Source: Cyathus striatus (taxonomy: Eukaryota; Basidiomycota; Agaricomycetes; Agaricales; Nidulariaceae). Taken from it: 64,000 nt of DNA. Position numbers and translations under genes: made by a program. Position 1 is the stretch's first letter. Each line of letters begins with the position of its first letter. The notes beneath the pieces are model-generated. The model saw only the letters and a list, made by a program, of their open reading frames with translations, was not told where the DNA came from and did no database searches. Below, piece after piece: positions 27,401 to 36,180 of the stretch. The stretch covers positions 3,286,001-3,350,000 of the forward strand of contig JAOVFP010000004.1 of NCBI GenBank assembly GCA_025738555.1, given 5' to 3'.

Positions 27401-28414
27401 GAAATCTGTGCACTGCAGGAAGAAGACTTTGCCAGATCATCCAGAAGACAGGCATATGCAGTAGTCACAGATAAAGAGACACTTATCCCACCTCACCAGC
27501 CCCAAGATAATTCATCAGTCACTCCTATTACATCAACAGAATCACCTATACCTGCCTATAGTCCATTAGTCATGGGTGTTACATCACCAGTAGCACTCAG
27601 AGCAGAAGATAGGGACATAGTAATAGACCATTTGTCATCACCAACCTTAATTTCCGGACCAGATCAGCCAGTGGAAATTTCGCTTACATCAGCAGAAAAC
27701 ATCGGCATTATTCCCTTGGAAAACAATGCAAGAATTGAATTAAACAATTCTTGTAATTGGAAAACCATTGTCTTCGAACCACCTGACCACAATGAGGCTA
27801 ATTATAGCTCATTCAAGGACAATGTAGAAATCTATTTTAATAATTCTTTGAATTATAACAATGATTTTACTATGGAACAATGGAAAAAGCGGAATAATGA
27901 CAAAGCGCAGCAATGTTCCCACGACGGTCATAAGGATAATGGATCACCGAAATCACGGTCCCACTCGGAAAATTCACACAATGACATTATGTCATCAGAA
28001 CCACCTGATACGGATGATCACACAGAATTTTGGTTGGAAAAATTGAGATGTGCAATCCTAAAGGAGAAATTTAAGAAAGATTTAAATAGAAAAATGCGAC
28101 ATAGAGACTACAGAAAATTCAGAAAGTCACTCCTATCACCACCAGCACTCAAGCCACACCAGTATTACCCACCATACACATTCCTCAGCCAGCCAGCCAC
28201 CACAATGCCAATTATGCTGCTCAATGACGACCCCTTGGTACTTGGCGACGGAACTGCCACCAAGCGATGCGGCCCCGTTGATGGAGCCGTTGGCAACAGG
28301 ACCCTTTCGAGATCGTCAGGGATAGTGTCAATGCGGCCCGGAGCCGATCAGATTGGGGAATGCCCGATTTCATTAGGCCCAGTACCCTTTCCACCCCATC
28401 TACTGTATATTTAG
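24449..28414 (+). CDS. Gypsy ORF1: Gag plus aspartic protease
   Basis: 1321-residue polyprotein. The N-terminal two-thirds is Gag: a conserved capsid-like region near residues 80-270, acidic/basic linkers, and one CCHC zinc knuckle (CFGCGKDGHMMREC, residues about 457-470) for RNA binding. A retropepsin-type protease follows, with the active-site DTGS at about residue 880 and LLGRPW about 70 residues later. About 400 residues after the protease contain no domain I recognise and are rich in Ser, Asn and charged residues. Having protease at the end of ORF1, not at the start of Pol, is found in several fungal gypsy lineages. The frame is fully open. The stop at 28412-28414 overlaps the start of the next ORF, which is in another frame. 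Confidence 0.9.
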   Translation: MPADGTSSGSAAANVQQAAATQTNPLQGSTTQGVASQTTPSIDTSAFASANAQMAADLSLHYTPNQRLNKLDMPLRGHKFAPKTFRGNHKEVKRFITVYERLLEACNVTQDSDKCNFIKEYVSSDVERFIDASDYIKPTSYSWDKLKEEILNYYDAERGSTKYKPHNLVDMVRISKHEPCTSLAQWKKYYREYKTIAGDLLSNELISPDQYNGYFWVGIPEDLRNLLETKLVAREPSHDMSKPWSIGQVTNTAEHHFKRDKFTDMLFLSGPSHLLSDMDSSDGDSSDYSDDYELESFTRKLKAAQKLRSKKKDRKGKERDKAIPTVDELRGEMRNVPLIPTEDQSRVTRYKGSTQEIESMIRKLNNMSLDDPEYATLYYEVVANDHSGYAVKCILREPRRIINEPYNRPQSHFQSPPNDSYGRSPSRFRPQPPVTYPNNISTPDLSQRSSFPNNPNVCFGCGKDGHMMRECPKLADYLKTGVIKWDNYGRKYTLGDGTRIYRNPGESLYQAIKRYTGPSSNYVSLNEEVESYYNNFESHHYAIAQSDDSDSDYEYPQNPGYTQYGSYLVDTNSDSEDEGPMYVYSAPEDHHMGGLQPLTAVWPVERSMKSTTGSRKLIFDGVNVPRKPYGKVPPNSENKTSARPLSKQDRWSARPNNPQPLHPISTNPASFPPQSQVRFDTSAAGTNQSSPPQGQHEQKKYRPSHVSSPGPRNPRVEGATSQDIEMSSPEETPGEGSYIPVDARKTQWREKLNETSRKPTPTPAFKRDEAKPAKGLARQSELSSRTDPKSVVESILNTDIVLPLKTILGTSKDVAYNLQERLKVKNSATPANPNKASHYVYHDEPYPLVAAASIPRSRSEGPLIKIKLYHGNEEVRAVIDTGSQLNIINERLAKKFIRLPMDVSQAVTMTDANGGEGMLAGLIENVELTSGGLSTRANLYVKSGTPFEVLLGRPWQRDHKVSIEERDDGTYIHITDPRPGGRQYEICALQEEDFARSSRRQAYAVVTDKETLIPPHQPQDNSSVTPITSTESPIPAYSPLVMGVTSPVALRAEDRDIVIDHLSSPTLISGPDQPVEISLTSAENIGIIPLENNARIELNNSCNWKTIVFEPPDHNEANYSSFKDNVEIYFNNSLNYNNDFTMEQWKKRNNDKAQQCSHDGHKDNGSPKSRSHSENSHNDIMSSEPPDTDDHTEFWLEKLRCAILKEKFKKDLNRKMRHRDYRKFRKSLLSPPALKPHQYYPPYTFLSQPATTMPIMLLNDDPLVLGDGTATKRCGPVDGAVGNRTLSRSSGIVSMRPGADQIGECPISLGPVPFPPHLLYI

Positions 28415-30711
28415 GCCGCAGACGCGATATTCACTCAAATCCCATTGAGGAATTCATCACCATGAATGCCAAGCTCTCTGTTCACAATAGTGAGACAGGC
28501 ACACATGCAGAGTTATTTGGACATGCGCACATAACCTTTTATCCAGAGCCGGAACTCGAGCGCGATCGACCGTGGGAATTGAACCTCCCAATGCGGACAG
28601 ATCTCCAATGGGAGGCGATCTCTCACTACTATCACACTCAGGACTTCGCCAACCCACACGACGACGCCTCTTTTCATCCTTCCCTTGTCCCAGCTCGTCT
28701 AGATCCATTCCGTGCTCCCCTCCTTCCCGAATTTTCGGATTTTCGCACCTTTTCTGGCAACCGACGACTCGACGAAGACATCGCACATGTGGACCCTGCA
28801 AACGACTTTGCAGATCACCTCGCCGTCCTCCTCGACCACGACCGTAACGGAGTAATACCCAAACTCAGCAAGATCGCACCCCGAGATATTCAGCTGGTTA
28901 CTCACGCTGAATTCGAGCTCTTGCAACGAATTGGAGATGTCATCTTGGGTTTGAGTAGTTCATGGCAGGATGGAATCCCCTTGCCTGAGGACTTGGTTTG
29001 GAGGCAAATGGTCCGGTCTACTGGAAATGGTATGTCCTACACTTCATACCCAGATGTAGAGCGCGTATTTTCGCTTGCACGCAAAACTTGGCCAGAAGAA
29101 ATGCGTGCCGCTGGCCCTCCTATCGTTGTAGAAGCTCGCCCTGCCTCTCTCATCGTCGATATTCCTACTCTTGACGAGATCGGTTCGGACTGGAGCTCGT
29201 CACCATCGTATTCACCCGTCTCGGACCCCTTTCTTACGGACGATGATGCCATGTCCGATATATCAAGTTACAGCTCATTTTCGATTTCTTCCTCCCCAGA
29301 ACTCGAAAATGCGGTTTTACCTCCCACTCCTCCTCCCTCTCCTCTCCGACGCACCCAATCCACTTCAAACATCGTCACTATCAAGAAACCTTTCCACCTG
29401 TTTCGATCCCCACTCAATTTCGACATGGAAACTAGCTCAGACGAGGATAACATGTCTACTAGTGATGATGAAGAGGATTTCGACATATTTGACTCCCCCC
29501 TTCTCCTCGCACCTCGCACCTCCCCTGTTTCTCTTCCTACCGACGCAAACGAATCCTCGACTAGTGCCGAAGATAACGAACGCATACGTAACACGCTCGT
29601 TGATGTCGTCAACAACATAGACGCAAAGTCTGAGCCAGCATCGTCTACCTCGTCCCCCCTGCCTCCCTTGCCTCTACGCGTCGTTCAAGATACCGTCCCA
29701 ATGCTCAAACTCACGGACACAGCGTCTAACACGCGTACGTTCACGCCGGAAGATCTGTCAACGCCCGTTTTGGCACCAATGCCAATTTCTGCACCTCCCC
29801 CTTGGTTTTTGGGCCAAAAACCACCCAATAACGTCGTTCCGCCACCAATTCGACCGTTATCAACGCCGGTACTCTTCCCCCTTCCTCCAGTACCGCCTCC
29901 TACGCCTACGCATGGACTTTTCAGTCCTCAACCGATGCCGTTGCACGTTTTCTATGTGCAGGAGCCTTCCTACGCTCCTATACCGCCTCCACCCTCTTCC
30001 TTTCCCCCCAATTCGACGCAACGTTACGCACAACCACTCTACATGCGTTCCCCGTCCCCCTCAGCCCTTCCAAACGACTTCGACGCCGCTAGAAACGTTC
30101 CAACGAACGTCGTTCTTCCTCCCGCTTCGTCCCCTGCTGCTATTTCGTTACAACAGTATGCCGTTGCACAGGCCTCGGCGGACGTTCTAGCGACGCATCC
30201 ACACCTTCAAGCGACGCTTGGACACGCGTTTTGGAACGCAAACGCGTACGTACGGCCTCCACAACCACAAGTACTCTCGTACTTCGTATCAGGACGTCCT
30301 CACTCACCCCCTGGCTTCGTACCACCGGAAATCGAGCGTACACTCGATCCTCGACGCCTTAATACGTCCTCAGTGCCTTCCTCACGCTCCAGTACACCCG
30401 ATTCGCTACCCGAGCTCGTGTACGCATCCGATTCGTCTATGGAGGAAGGAGAAATCGAAGATAATTCCCCCCTTGAAGAGGGAGAAATTTCCGAGCCCCA
30501 GGACTTGTATAGTCCGTCCTTTAGTTCGTCCTCCACTCCCTCTTCCTCCTCCTTGCAGCACTTTCGACTCGTTGCACGAGAACGCGATTTGGCCATCGCA
30601 AATCGTCCTCCTACCCCCCACCCTGCTCGTATTTCGTCGCCACAATCCCCTATCGACATGGCGCTTTTTCGCCAACGTTTTTCGACGTTTCGTGCACCAG
30701 ATAGGTCCTAG
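28360..30711 (+). CDS. Gypsy extra ORF2, unknown function
   Basis: 783-residue ORF between Gag-protease and Pol, starting at ATG 28360, 55 nt before the ORF1 stop; an alternative start is ATG 28461. The N-terminal about 240 residues look globular (HTQDFANPHDDASFHPSL, then ELLQRIGDVILGLSSSWQDG). The rest is low-complexity: Ser/Asp-rich acidic segments, then a long Pro-rich region with many PPP runs, then EEGEIEDNSPLEEGEI. Canonical gypsy elements have no ORF here. Its base composition differs from the neighbours: C-rich with many CG dinucleotides, while ORF1 and Pol are AT-rich. I recognise no family; it could be a captured host segment or a lineage-specific structural protein. Confidence 0.75.
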   Translation: MPDFIRPSTLSTPSTVYLGRRRDIHSNPIEEFITMNAKLSVHNSETGTHAELFGHAHITFYPEPELERDRPWELNLPMRTDLQWEAISHYYHTQDFANPHDDASFHPSLVPARLDPFRAPLLPEFSDFRTFSGNRRLDEDIAHVDPANDFADHLAVLLDHDRNGVIPKLSKIAPRDIQLVTHAEFELLQRIGDVILGLSSSWQDGIPLPEDLVWRQMVRSTGNGMSYTSYPDVERVFSLARKTWPEEMRAAGPPIVVEARPASLIVDIPTLDEIGSDWSSSPSYSPVSDPFLTDDDAMSDISSYSSFSISSSPELENAVLPPTPPPSPLRRTQSTSNIVTIKKPFHLFRSPLNFDMETSSDEDNMSTSDDEEDFDIFDSPLLLAPRTSPVSLPTDANESSTSAEDNERIRNTLVDVVNNIDAKSEPASSTSSPLPPLPLRVVQDTVPMLKLTDTASNTRTFTPEDLSTPVLAPMPISAPPPWFLGQKPPNNVVPPPIRPLSTPVLFPLPPVPPPTPTHGLFSPQPMPLHVFYVQEPSYAPIPPPPSSFPPNSTQRYAQPLYMRSPSPSALPNDFDAARNVPTNVVLPPASSPAAISLQQYAVAQASADVLATHPHLQATLGHAFWNANAYVRPPQPQVLSYFVSGRPHSPPGFVPPEIERTLDPRRLNTSSVPSSRSSTPDSLPELVYASDSSMEEGEIEDNSPLEEGEISEPQDLYSPSFSSSSTPSSSSLQHFRLVARERDLAIANRPPTPHPARISSPQSPIDMALFRQRFSTFRAPDRS

Positions 30712-30952
30712 ACATAGGCCTATCAATACCTACTCACGTCGTACACCTATACCTTTTAAATTCATATTCAAACTTCGAGTTTTTCCTCACTCTTTCTTTT
30801 ATAATCCTACTTCTATTCTGGCAATAGTAATATACCATTTTATTTCTAAGTTCTGCTCCTATGCTTTTGACATTGTCACTTACATATGTGCTTATGACTT
30901 CCTCACTTATTCATGTCTCATTTTAATTACTTATCTACTGTTGACAGTAAAT

Positions 30953-33900
30953 ATGTTAGCTAAAATCGCATTTTTGACTTTATTCTATGTTTTAACTTGT
31001 AATTTACAAGCTGGACTTGTAAATATGAGCATAAAATACTTCTTTTCACACTACAATCACACAGAAACAGATATAATAGAAAAATCGAACCGAAGAATTA
31101 ATTTAAGTTGGCGCATTTGGACTTTAAGTCCAATGTACTGGCTTAATAATAATAATAATACTGGAACCAGCACAGTGAACTTGAATTTCATCAAGTTCCC
31201 TGCGCTGTCACATAATAATCTACCTTCAAATCTACACTCTATTAATTTACGACACAATATGACATTACGACGCGACACTCAGTATATTGTTAGCACTTAT
31301 AAACCACTTTATAAGTGCAACATATACTATTTTTCACCACTATACCCACAATTACAAGTGCATTTACGACTATTACGACAACTACAAGTACTAAATTTCG
31401 AAGGAATAATTACACCACTATACCAGCCTATAAGCCTGTTACCTAACAGTGCTAATTTATCACTCGTGGACTTACATATTACACCAAACTCACTTATACC
31501 TATAATATCAAAATACAAGTACCAAGTCATTAATGGATCACCATTGCATGTAACTTGGAAATTGCAGTGTAACTTCAATTTCATCAAGTTCCCCGCGCCC
31601 ACACAACCCCCTCTCTACTGTCACTATACCGAAATTTCCCACACTAGTGATATAGAGGAGGAGGAACCATTTGAAGTTGTAACCAAGTACACACCAGAAT
31701 ACGATGATGAATATATTATTTATCCAGAGGATATTACCATAGAAGGACAGACTCTAAAGGCCTTCACCGCATACAAACGAGTTGACAAGAAAGTACACCC
31801 TGTATCAACTTCGTACCCACCAGACTGTGAAGTAACACGTACCATACCAGAGGATCCACTGTTAACTTTATCACCACTGCCTACACATCCACCAGAGTTT
31901 TCACCTACTCTGAAAATAAGCTCAGATCGGATCAAAGAGCTTAATATAAATGGAGATGGATTTCTATGGCCTGAAGAAGATAAACTTTTCAAACATGTCA
32001 TGGTTCTTAATGAAGAGGGTATCGCTTTTGAAGATAAAGAGCGTGGTACTCTGAAGGAATCATACTTTTCACCATACATACTCCCAACAGTACCACACAC
32101 TCCTTGGGAATACAAGAACATTCCAATACCTCCAGGGATTGTAGACAAAGTGATCGAAGTACTGAAGCTAAAAATAGAAGCTGGTGTATATGAGCCAAGC
32201 CAATCTTCATATCGATCACGATGGTTCTGCGTCCTGAAGAAGAATGGGAAATTGCGGATTGTACATGATCTTCAGCCACTTAATTGGGTATCTGTACGAG
32301 ATGCCGGAATGCTGCCAATAATAGATGACTTTGTAGAAGGATTCGCAGGGCGTCAATGTTACACTGTCTTCGATTTATTTTGGGGATTTGATGCAAGAAA
32401 AATTCATCCCCGAAGCAGAGATCTTACAGCATTTATGACACCATTGGGACTTCTTCAAATCACATCATTACCCACTGGATACACCAATTCACCTTCTGAA
32501 TTCCAGAAGTGCATGGTTTTTATTTTGCAGGACGAAATACCTCACACTGCAAATATATTTATTGATGATTTACCAATTAAAGGACCTGCAAGTCAGTACC
32601 TTAACAGTAAAGGAGAACCAGAAACTATAGAAGGAAATTCTGGAATTCGCCGTTTTATTTGGGAACATGCTCAAGATGTACATCGCATTATGCACCGTGT
32701 TCGCTGTGCAGGAGCCACATTCGCAGCAAAGAAGGCACAGATTTGCATGCCTGAAGTCCTGATTGTAGGACAGAAGTGCAATGCTCAAGGACGCCTTCCT
32801 GACATTGAGAAAGTCAATAAAATTCTCAACTGGCCGAAACTGGAGACACCGCGAGAAGTGAGAAGATTCTTAGGACTATGTGGAACAGTACGAATTTGGA
32901 TAGAAAACTATTCCAAATTAGTACGCCCACTATCAGAACTCTATCACATGGATAAGGATTTCATCTGGGATGATAGGCGCCAGGCAGCATTTGACAAAAT
33001 TAAGGAACTTGTAGCATCTGCACCAGCATTACATCCCATAGATTACAAGTCCGATAACCCTGTAATCTTATCAGTTGATTCCAGTTTTGAAGCAACTGGT
33101 ATCATTCTATCTCAGATAGATAGTGAAGGAAGACGCCGACCAGCCCGATATGGATCACTACCTATGAGTGAACGAGAATCACGTTACTCTCAACCAAAGC
33201 TTGAATTATTTGGCCTATACAAAGCACTGAGACATTGGAGACTCTACATTATTGGAGTCAAGACTCTTCATGTTGAAGTTGATGCCAAGTACATCAAAGG
33301 AATGTTAAATGAACCCGATTTACAACCTAACGCCGCTGTCAACCGATGGATCCAGGGCATTTTGATGTTTGATTTCAAGCTTATTCATGTCCCCGCTACA
33401 AATTTCAAGGGACCTGATGCACTGTCACGTCGTCGCTTAGCTGAAGGAGAAATAGCCGATGATGATGATGACTCTTGGTTGGATGATATTGTGCTTCTCA
33501 CACTAATTCCTGATCGAAACCTAAAAAGTTTCTATCTTACTACACCAGAGAATCCCCCATATGCACCCACATCACTACCATCCTGTTTAGTATCAAGACA
33601 AACATATGAACAGATGCTAACACAAATTCACCACTTCCTGAAAACCTTGGAGACTCCTATATTTGAAAGTGCACAGAAGAAGCGTCGATTCCTGGCCAAA
33701 GCAACCGAATTCTATATTAGGGATGGAAAGATGTACAAGCGAAATGGCCGTCAGCCACATTTGTTAGTCATATCAGACCCTGATAAGCGGCTTAGCATTC
33801 TAATGCAAGCACATGAAAATTTGGGACACCGCGGAGTACAAGCAGTGTATGAAACTTTACGCCGTAGATTCTTCTGGCCACACATGCGCGCAGATGTTCA

Positions 33901-34957
33901 GCACCATGTGCAATCATGTCACCAATGCCAGATCAGAACAGTGAAAACCAAGGAAATACCTCTCACCATATCTGCACCCACCACTATATTCAGCAAGATC
34001 TACATCGATATTATGGTGATGCCGAAGGCACAGGGATATAAATATATAGTCGCCGCCAGGGATGACTTAACTGGGACCTGTGAAGTGCGCGCGCTTCGCA
34101 ATGCAAATTCAGATCAACTTGCCAAGTTCTTTAAGGAACAGATCTATCACCGATATGGGATACCAATTCAAGTAACCACGGACAATGGCCCGGAAGTACA
34201 GAAAGCATTCAAAATACTTATGAGTAAATTAGGAGTACCACAGGTTGAAATCTCACCCTACAACAAACATGCAAATGGAGTTGTGGAACGAGGGCATTAT
34301 ACACTTTGTCAAGCACTGCTGAAGGCATGTGCAGGACAAATAACTAAGTGGCCAGAACATTTGGATGCAGCCGCCTTTGCCGACAGAATCACAATCAGCC
34401 GAGTAACAGGGTTTTCACCTTTTCAATTACTTCATGCCACAGACCCTGTACTACCATTTGATTTGGTGGAATCTACATTTCTTGTAGAAGGATATCGCAG
34501 AGGAATGGACACAGCGGACCTGCTATCGCTTCGTATTCAACAATTAATGAAGCATGATAAAGACATACAGAGAGCAGCAGAAACATTACGAAAAGCACGT
34601 TTCAAATCCAAAGAACAATTTGAACGTCGCTTCCGAAGAAAACTGCTCAGGGACAACTTTGAACCAGGAGAACTAGTCTTAGTGCGAAATACACGCTATG
34701 AGATGCAATTAGATCGGAAGAATTATGCCCGTTATTGTGGACCATATGAGGTCATACGAAAAACATATGGAGGAGCATACAAAGTGCAAGAACTAGATGG
34801 ATCGGTTGCCTATTCACACATAGCTGCATTCAGGGTTATACCATACATTCATCGAGATCACTGGTTCATGAAAACAAACAAACATGATCAAAGCGATGAT
34901 GGGTCTGATTCTGATTCAACCTTAGAACCCAGGGAATCAGATTCGGATACCGATTAA
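30953..34957 (+). CDS. Gypsy Pol: reverse transcriptase, RNase H, integrase, GPY/F
   Basis: Pol frame, about 1334 residues from the first true in-frame ATG (30953); the frame is open further upstream (from 30218) but without ATG. Domain order: an AT-rich N-terminal extension to about 31630, then RT (KKNGKLRIVHDLQPLNW, TVFDLFWGFD, catalytic FIDD at about 32558-32569 instead of the usual YxDD), RNase H (VILSVDSSFEATG), integrase with an HHCC zinc finger (HENLGHRG ... CHQC) and DDE core (YIDIM, TTDNGPE, GVVERGH), and a GPY/F module (YARYCGPYEVIRK). It makes cDNA and inserts it. It is in the same reading frame as ORF1 but separated by ORF2, so expression as a Gag-Pol fusion by one frameshift is not possible. 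Confidence 0.9.
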   Translation: MLAKIAFLTLFYVLTCNLQAGLVNMSIKYFFSHYNHTETDIIEKSNRRINLSWRIWTLSPMYWLNNNNNTGTSTVNLNFIKFPALSHNNLPSNLHSINLRHNMTLRRDTQYIVSTYKPLYKCNIYYFSPLYPQLQVHLRLLRQLQVLNFEGIITPLYQPISLLPNSANLSLVDLHITPNSLIPIISKYKYQVINGSPLHVTWKLQCNFNFIKFPAPTQPPLYCHYTEISHTSDIEEEEPFEVVTKYTPEYDDEYIIYPEDITIEGQTLKAFTAYKRVDKKVHPVSTSYPPDCEVTRTIPEDPLLTLSPLPTHPPEFSPTLKISSDRIKELNINGDGFLWPEEDKLFKHVMVLNEEGIAFEDKERGTLKESYFSPYILPTVPHTPWEYKNIPIPPGIVDKVIEVLKLKIEAGVYEPSQSSYRSRWFCVLKKNGKLRIVHDLQPLNWVSVRDAGMLPIIDDFVEGFAGRQCYTVFDLFWGFDARKIHPRSRDLTAFMTPLGLLQITSLPTGYTNSPSEFQKCMVFILQDEIPHTANIFIDDLPIKGPASQYLNSKGEPETIEGNSGIRRFIWEHAQDVHRIMHRVRCAGATFAAKKAQICMPEVLIVGQKCNAQGRLPDIEKVNKILNWPKLETPREVRRFLGLCGTVRIWIENYSKLVRPLSELYHMDKDFIWDDRRQAAFDKIKELVASAPALHPIDYKSDNPVILSVDSSFEATGIILSQIDSEGRRRPARYGSLPMSERESRYSQPKLELFGLYKALRHWRLYIIGVKTLHVEVDAKYIKGMLNEPDLQPNAAVNRWIQGILMFDFKLIHVPATNFKGPDALSRRRLAEGEIADDDDDSWLDDIVLLTLIPDRNLKSFYLTTPENPPYAPTSLPSCLVSRQTYEQMLTQIHHFLKTLETPIFESAQKKRRFLAKATEFYIRDGKMYKRNGRQPHLLVISDPDKRLSILMQAHENLGHRGVQAVYETLRRRFFWPHMRADVQHHVQSCHQCQIRTVKTKEIPLTISAPTTIFSKIYIDIMVMPKAQGYKYIVAARDDLTGTCEVRALRNANSDQLAKFFKEQIYHRYGIPIQVTTDNGPEVQKAFKILMSKLGVPQVEISPYNKHANGVVERGHYTLCQALLKACAGQITKWPEHLDAAAFADRITISRVTGFSPFQLLHATDPVLPFDLVESTFLVEGYRRGMDTADLLSLRIQQLMKHDKDIQRAAETLRKARFKSKEQFERRFRRKLLRDNFEPGELVLVRNTRYEMQLDRKNYARYCGPYEVIRKTYGGAYKVQELDGSVAYSHIAAFRVIPYIHRDHWFMKTNKHDQSDDGSDSDSTLEPRESDSDTD

Positions 34958-35059
34958 CAAACCTAAAACCCCGCACTATACCAAATTAAACCAAATGACA
35001 CTGACCTTCTCACTATAATTAGGAGAGCCCCAAATAAGGTTGTGCCCCCATCTCCAGCA

Positions 35060-36031
35060 ATGGCCAGCCGCTCTCCCACTCGTTCTTCGCGCACCAACAC
35101 CACTGCTAGCACTTTTCTTGCTTCACCCACCACCAGTACCTTCGATCCGTATTTCTTACCCCGCACCTCAGCGCCTTGGCTTTTCAGCCCATTCAGCCTC
35201 CTATCCCACGAAGACACTCTGTCACCTCCACCCTCCCTTCTTCTGTCTCCCCGCTCCACTATCATCAGTCCCATCTGGAGCAGCAACACTGTTCTCACCG
35301 ACTACGCTGATATTACCAGCATTGAAAGTGACACACAATCTATTCACTCCCATTCATCAACCACATCACTCCCTGATCTCCCTGCTCGTCCAAGCTCCAG
35401 CATTATCCGAAACAGTTCTGCACCAGAACTATCACTATTCCCTCGACCACCCTCACTCATCCCTGTTCCACCCACCATGCCCATTTCCATCCCTTCCGCC
35501 ATGGACATTGCATCAGTTTCCTCCACATCACCCTCCCTATCTCCCAAGACCTCGATCCATACAGCCAGCATCGAGCTTGAAGCAAGCCCACGCAGGACCC
35601 AAGGACCATCGCTCCCCTTGTACCACCTGAAGCGCTTATCACACTCTTCACTCCCATGGTTCCTTGACACCCAGGGACTCCCCGTCTTCGAAGTCACCCC
35701 CATTGGAGGTGAAGGCTCATTTTCATTCCACCCATTTACTGCCTTTGCCAGCAATTACACTTTGGACGCTGACCCAACTCCAGCTTATGAGGTGATTCCT
35801 TACTCTTCAAGAGAGTACCTCACTCAGCGACAGGGTTACCAGTACTGGACTGCACAGACTGTCTTTCGCCAGCACCTTTCCAGCAGTCCTGGCCGCATTA
35901 TCATTCGTGTACCCAAGGAGAAGGTAGAACAACCAGAAGACCCTTCTCTGGAACTTCTCCAGGACCTCTACCCTACTCGTAGCACTAACAGTATCGTAGA
36001 GTTGTTTGAGTGTGTATTCTGCTGTTGGTAG
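35060..36031 (+). CDS. Gypsy extra ORF4 in the 3' position, unknown function
   Basis: About 323 residues from ATG 35060, between Pol and the 3' LTR, where some retroelements carry env. The first 190 residues are Ser/Pro/Thr-rich and disordered. The C-terminal 130 residues are more ordered and aromatic (LPWFLDTQGLPVFEVTPIGG, then YQYWTAQTVFRQHL) and end in a Cys-rich FECVFCCW. There is no signal peptide and no convincing membrane span, so nothing supports an envelope role. Unrecognised; a nucleic-acid or Gag-accessory role is possible but unsupported. Confidence 0.65.
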   Translation: MASRSPTRSSRTNTTASTFLASPTTSTFDPYFLPRTSAPWLFSPFSLLSHEDTLSPPPSLLLSPRSTIISPIWSSNTVLTDYADITSIESDTQSIHSHSSTTSLPDLPARPSSSIIRNSSAPELSLFPRPPSLIPVPPTMPISIPSAMDIASVSSTSPSLSPKTSIHTASIELEASPRRTQGPSLPLYHLKRLSHSSLPWFLDTQGLPVFEVTPIGGEGSFSFHPFTAFASNYTLDADPTPAYEVIPYSSREYLTQRQGYQYWTAQTVFRQHLSSSPGRIIIRVPKEKVEQPEDPSLELLQDLYPTRSTNSIVELFECVFCCW

Positions 36032-36180
36032 ATACATGGCACTGGGACTTCTTTTTTTTACTTTAGATCAAATTTTAATACATTCATTCACATCGCTTGC
36101 CAACTTCAAACCACATGTGTTGTTATGACCCTCAAGAAGAAGACCAACTGAGGACAGTTGAAGAATCAGTTCCCCGCGGA

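Noticed and set aside
30218..30952. Upstream extension of the Pol frame overlapping ORF2
   Set aside because: No ATG in this stretch and it lies antiphase to ORF2, whose composition explains the open frame. I start Pol at 30953, though an upstream non-AUG or spliced start cannot be excluded.
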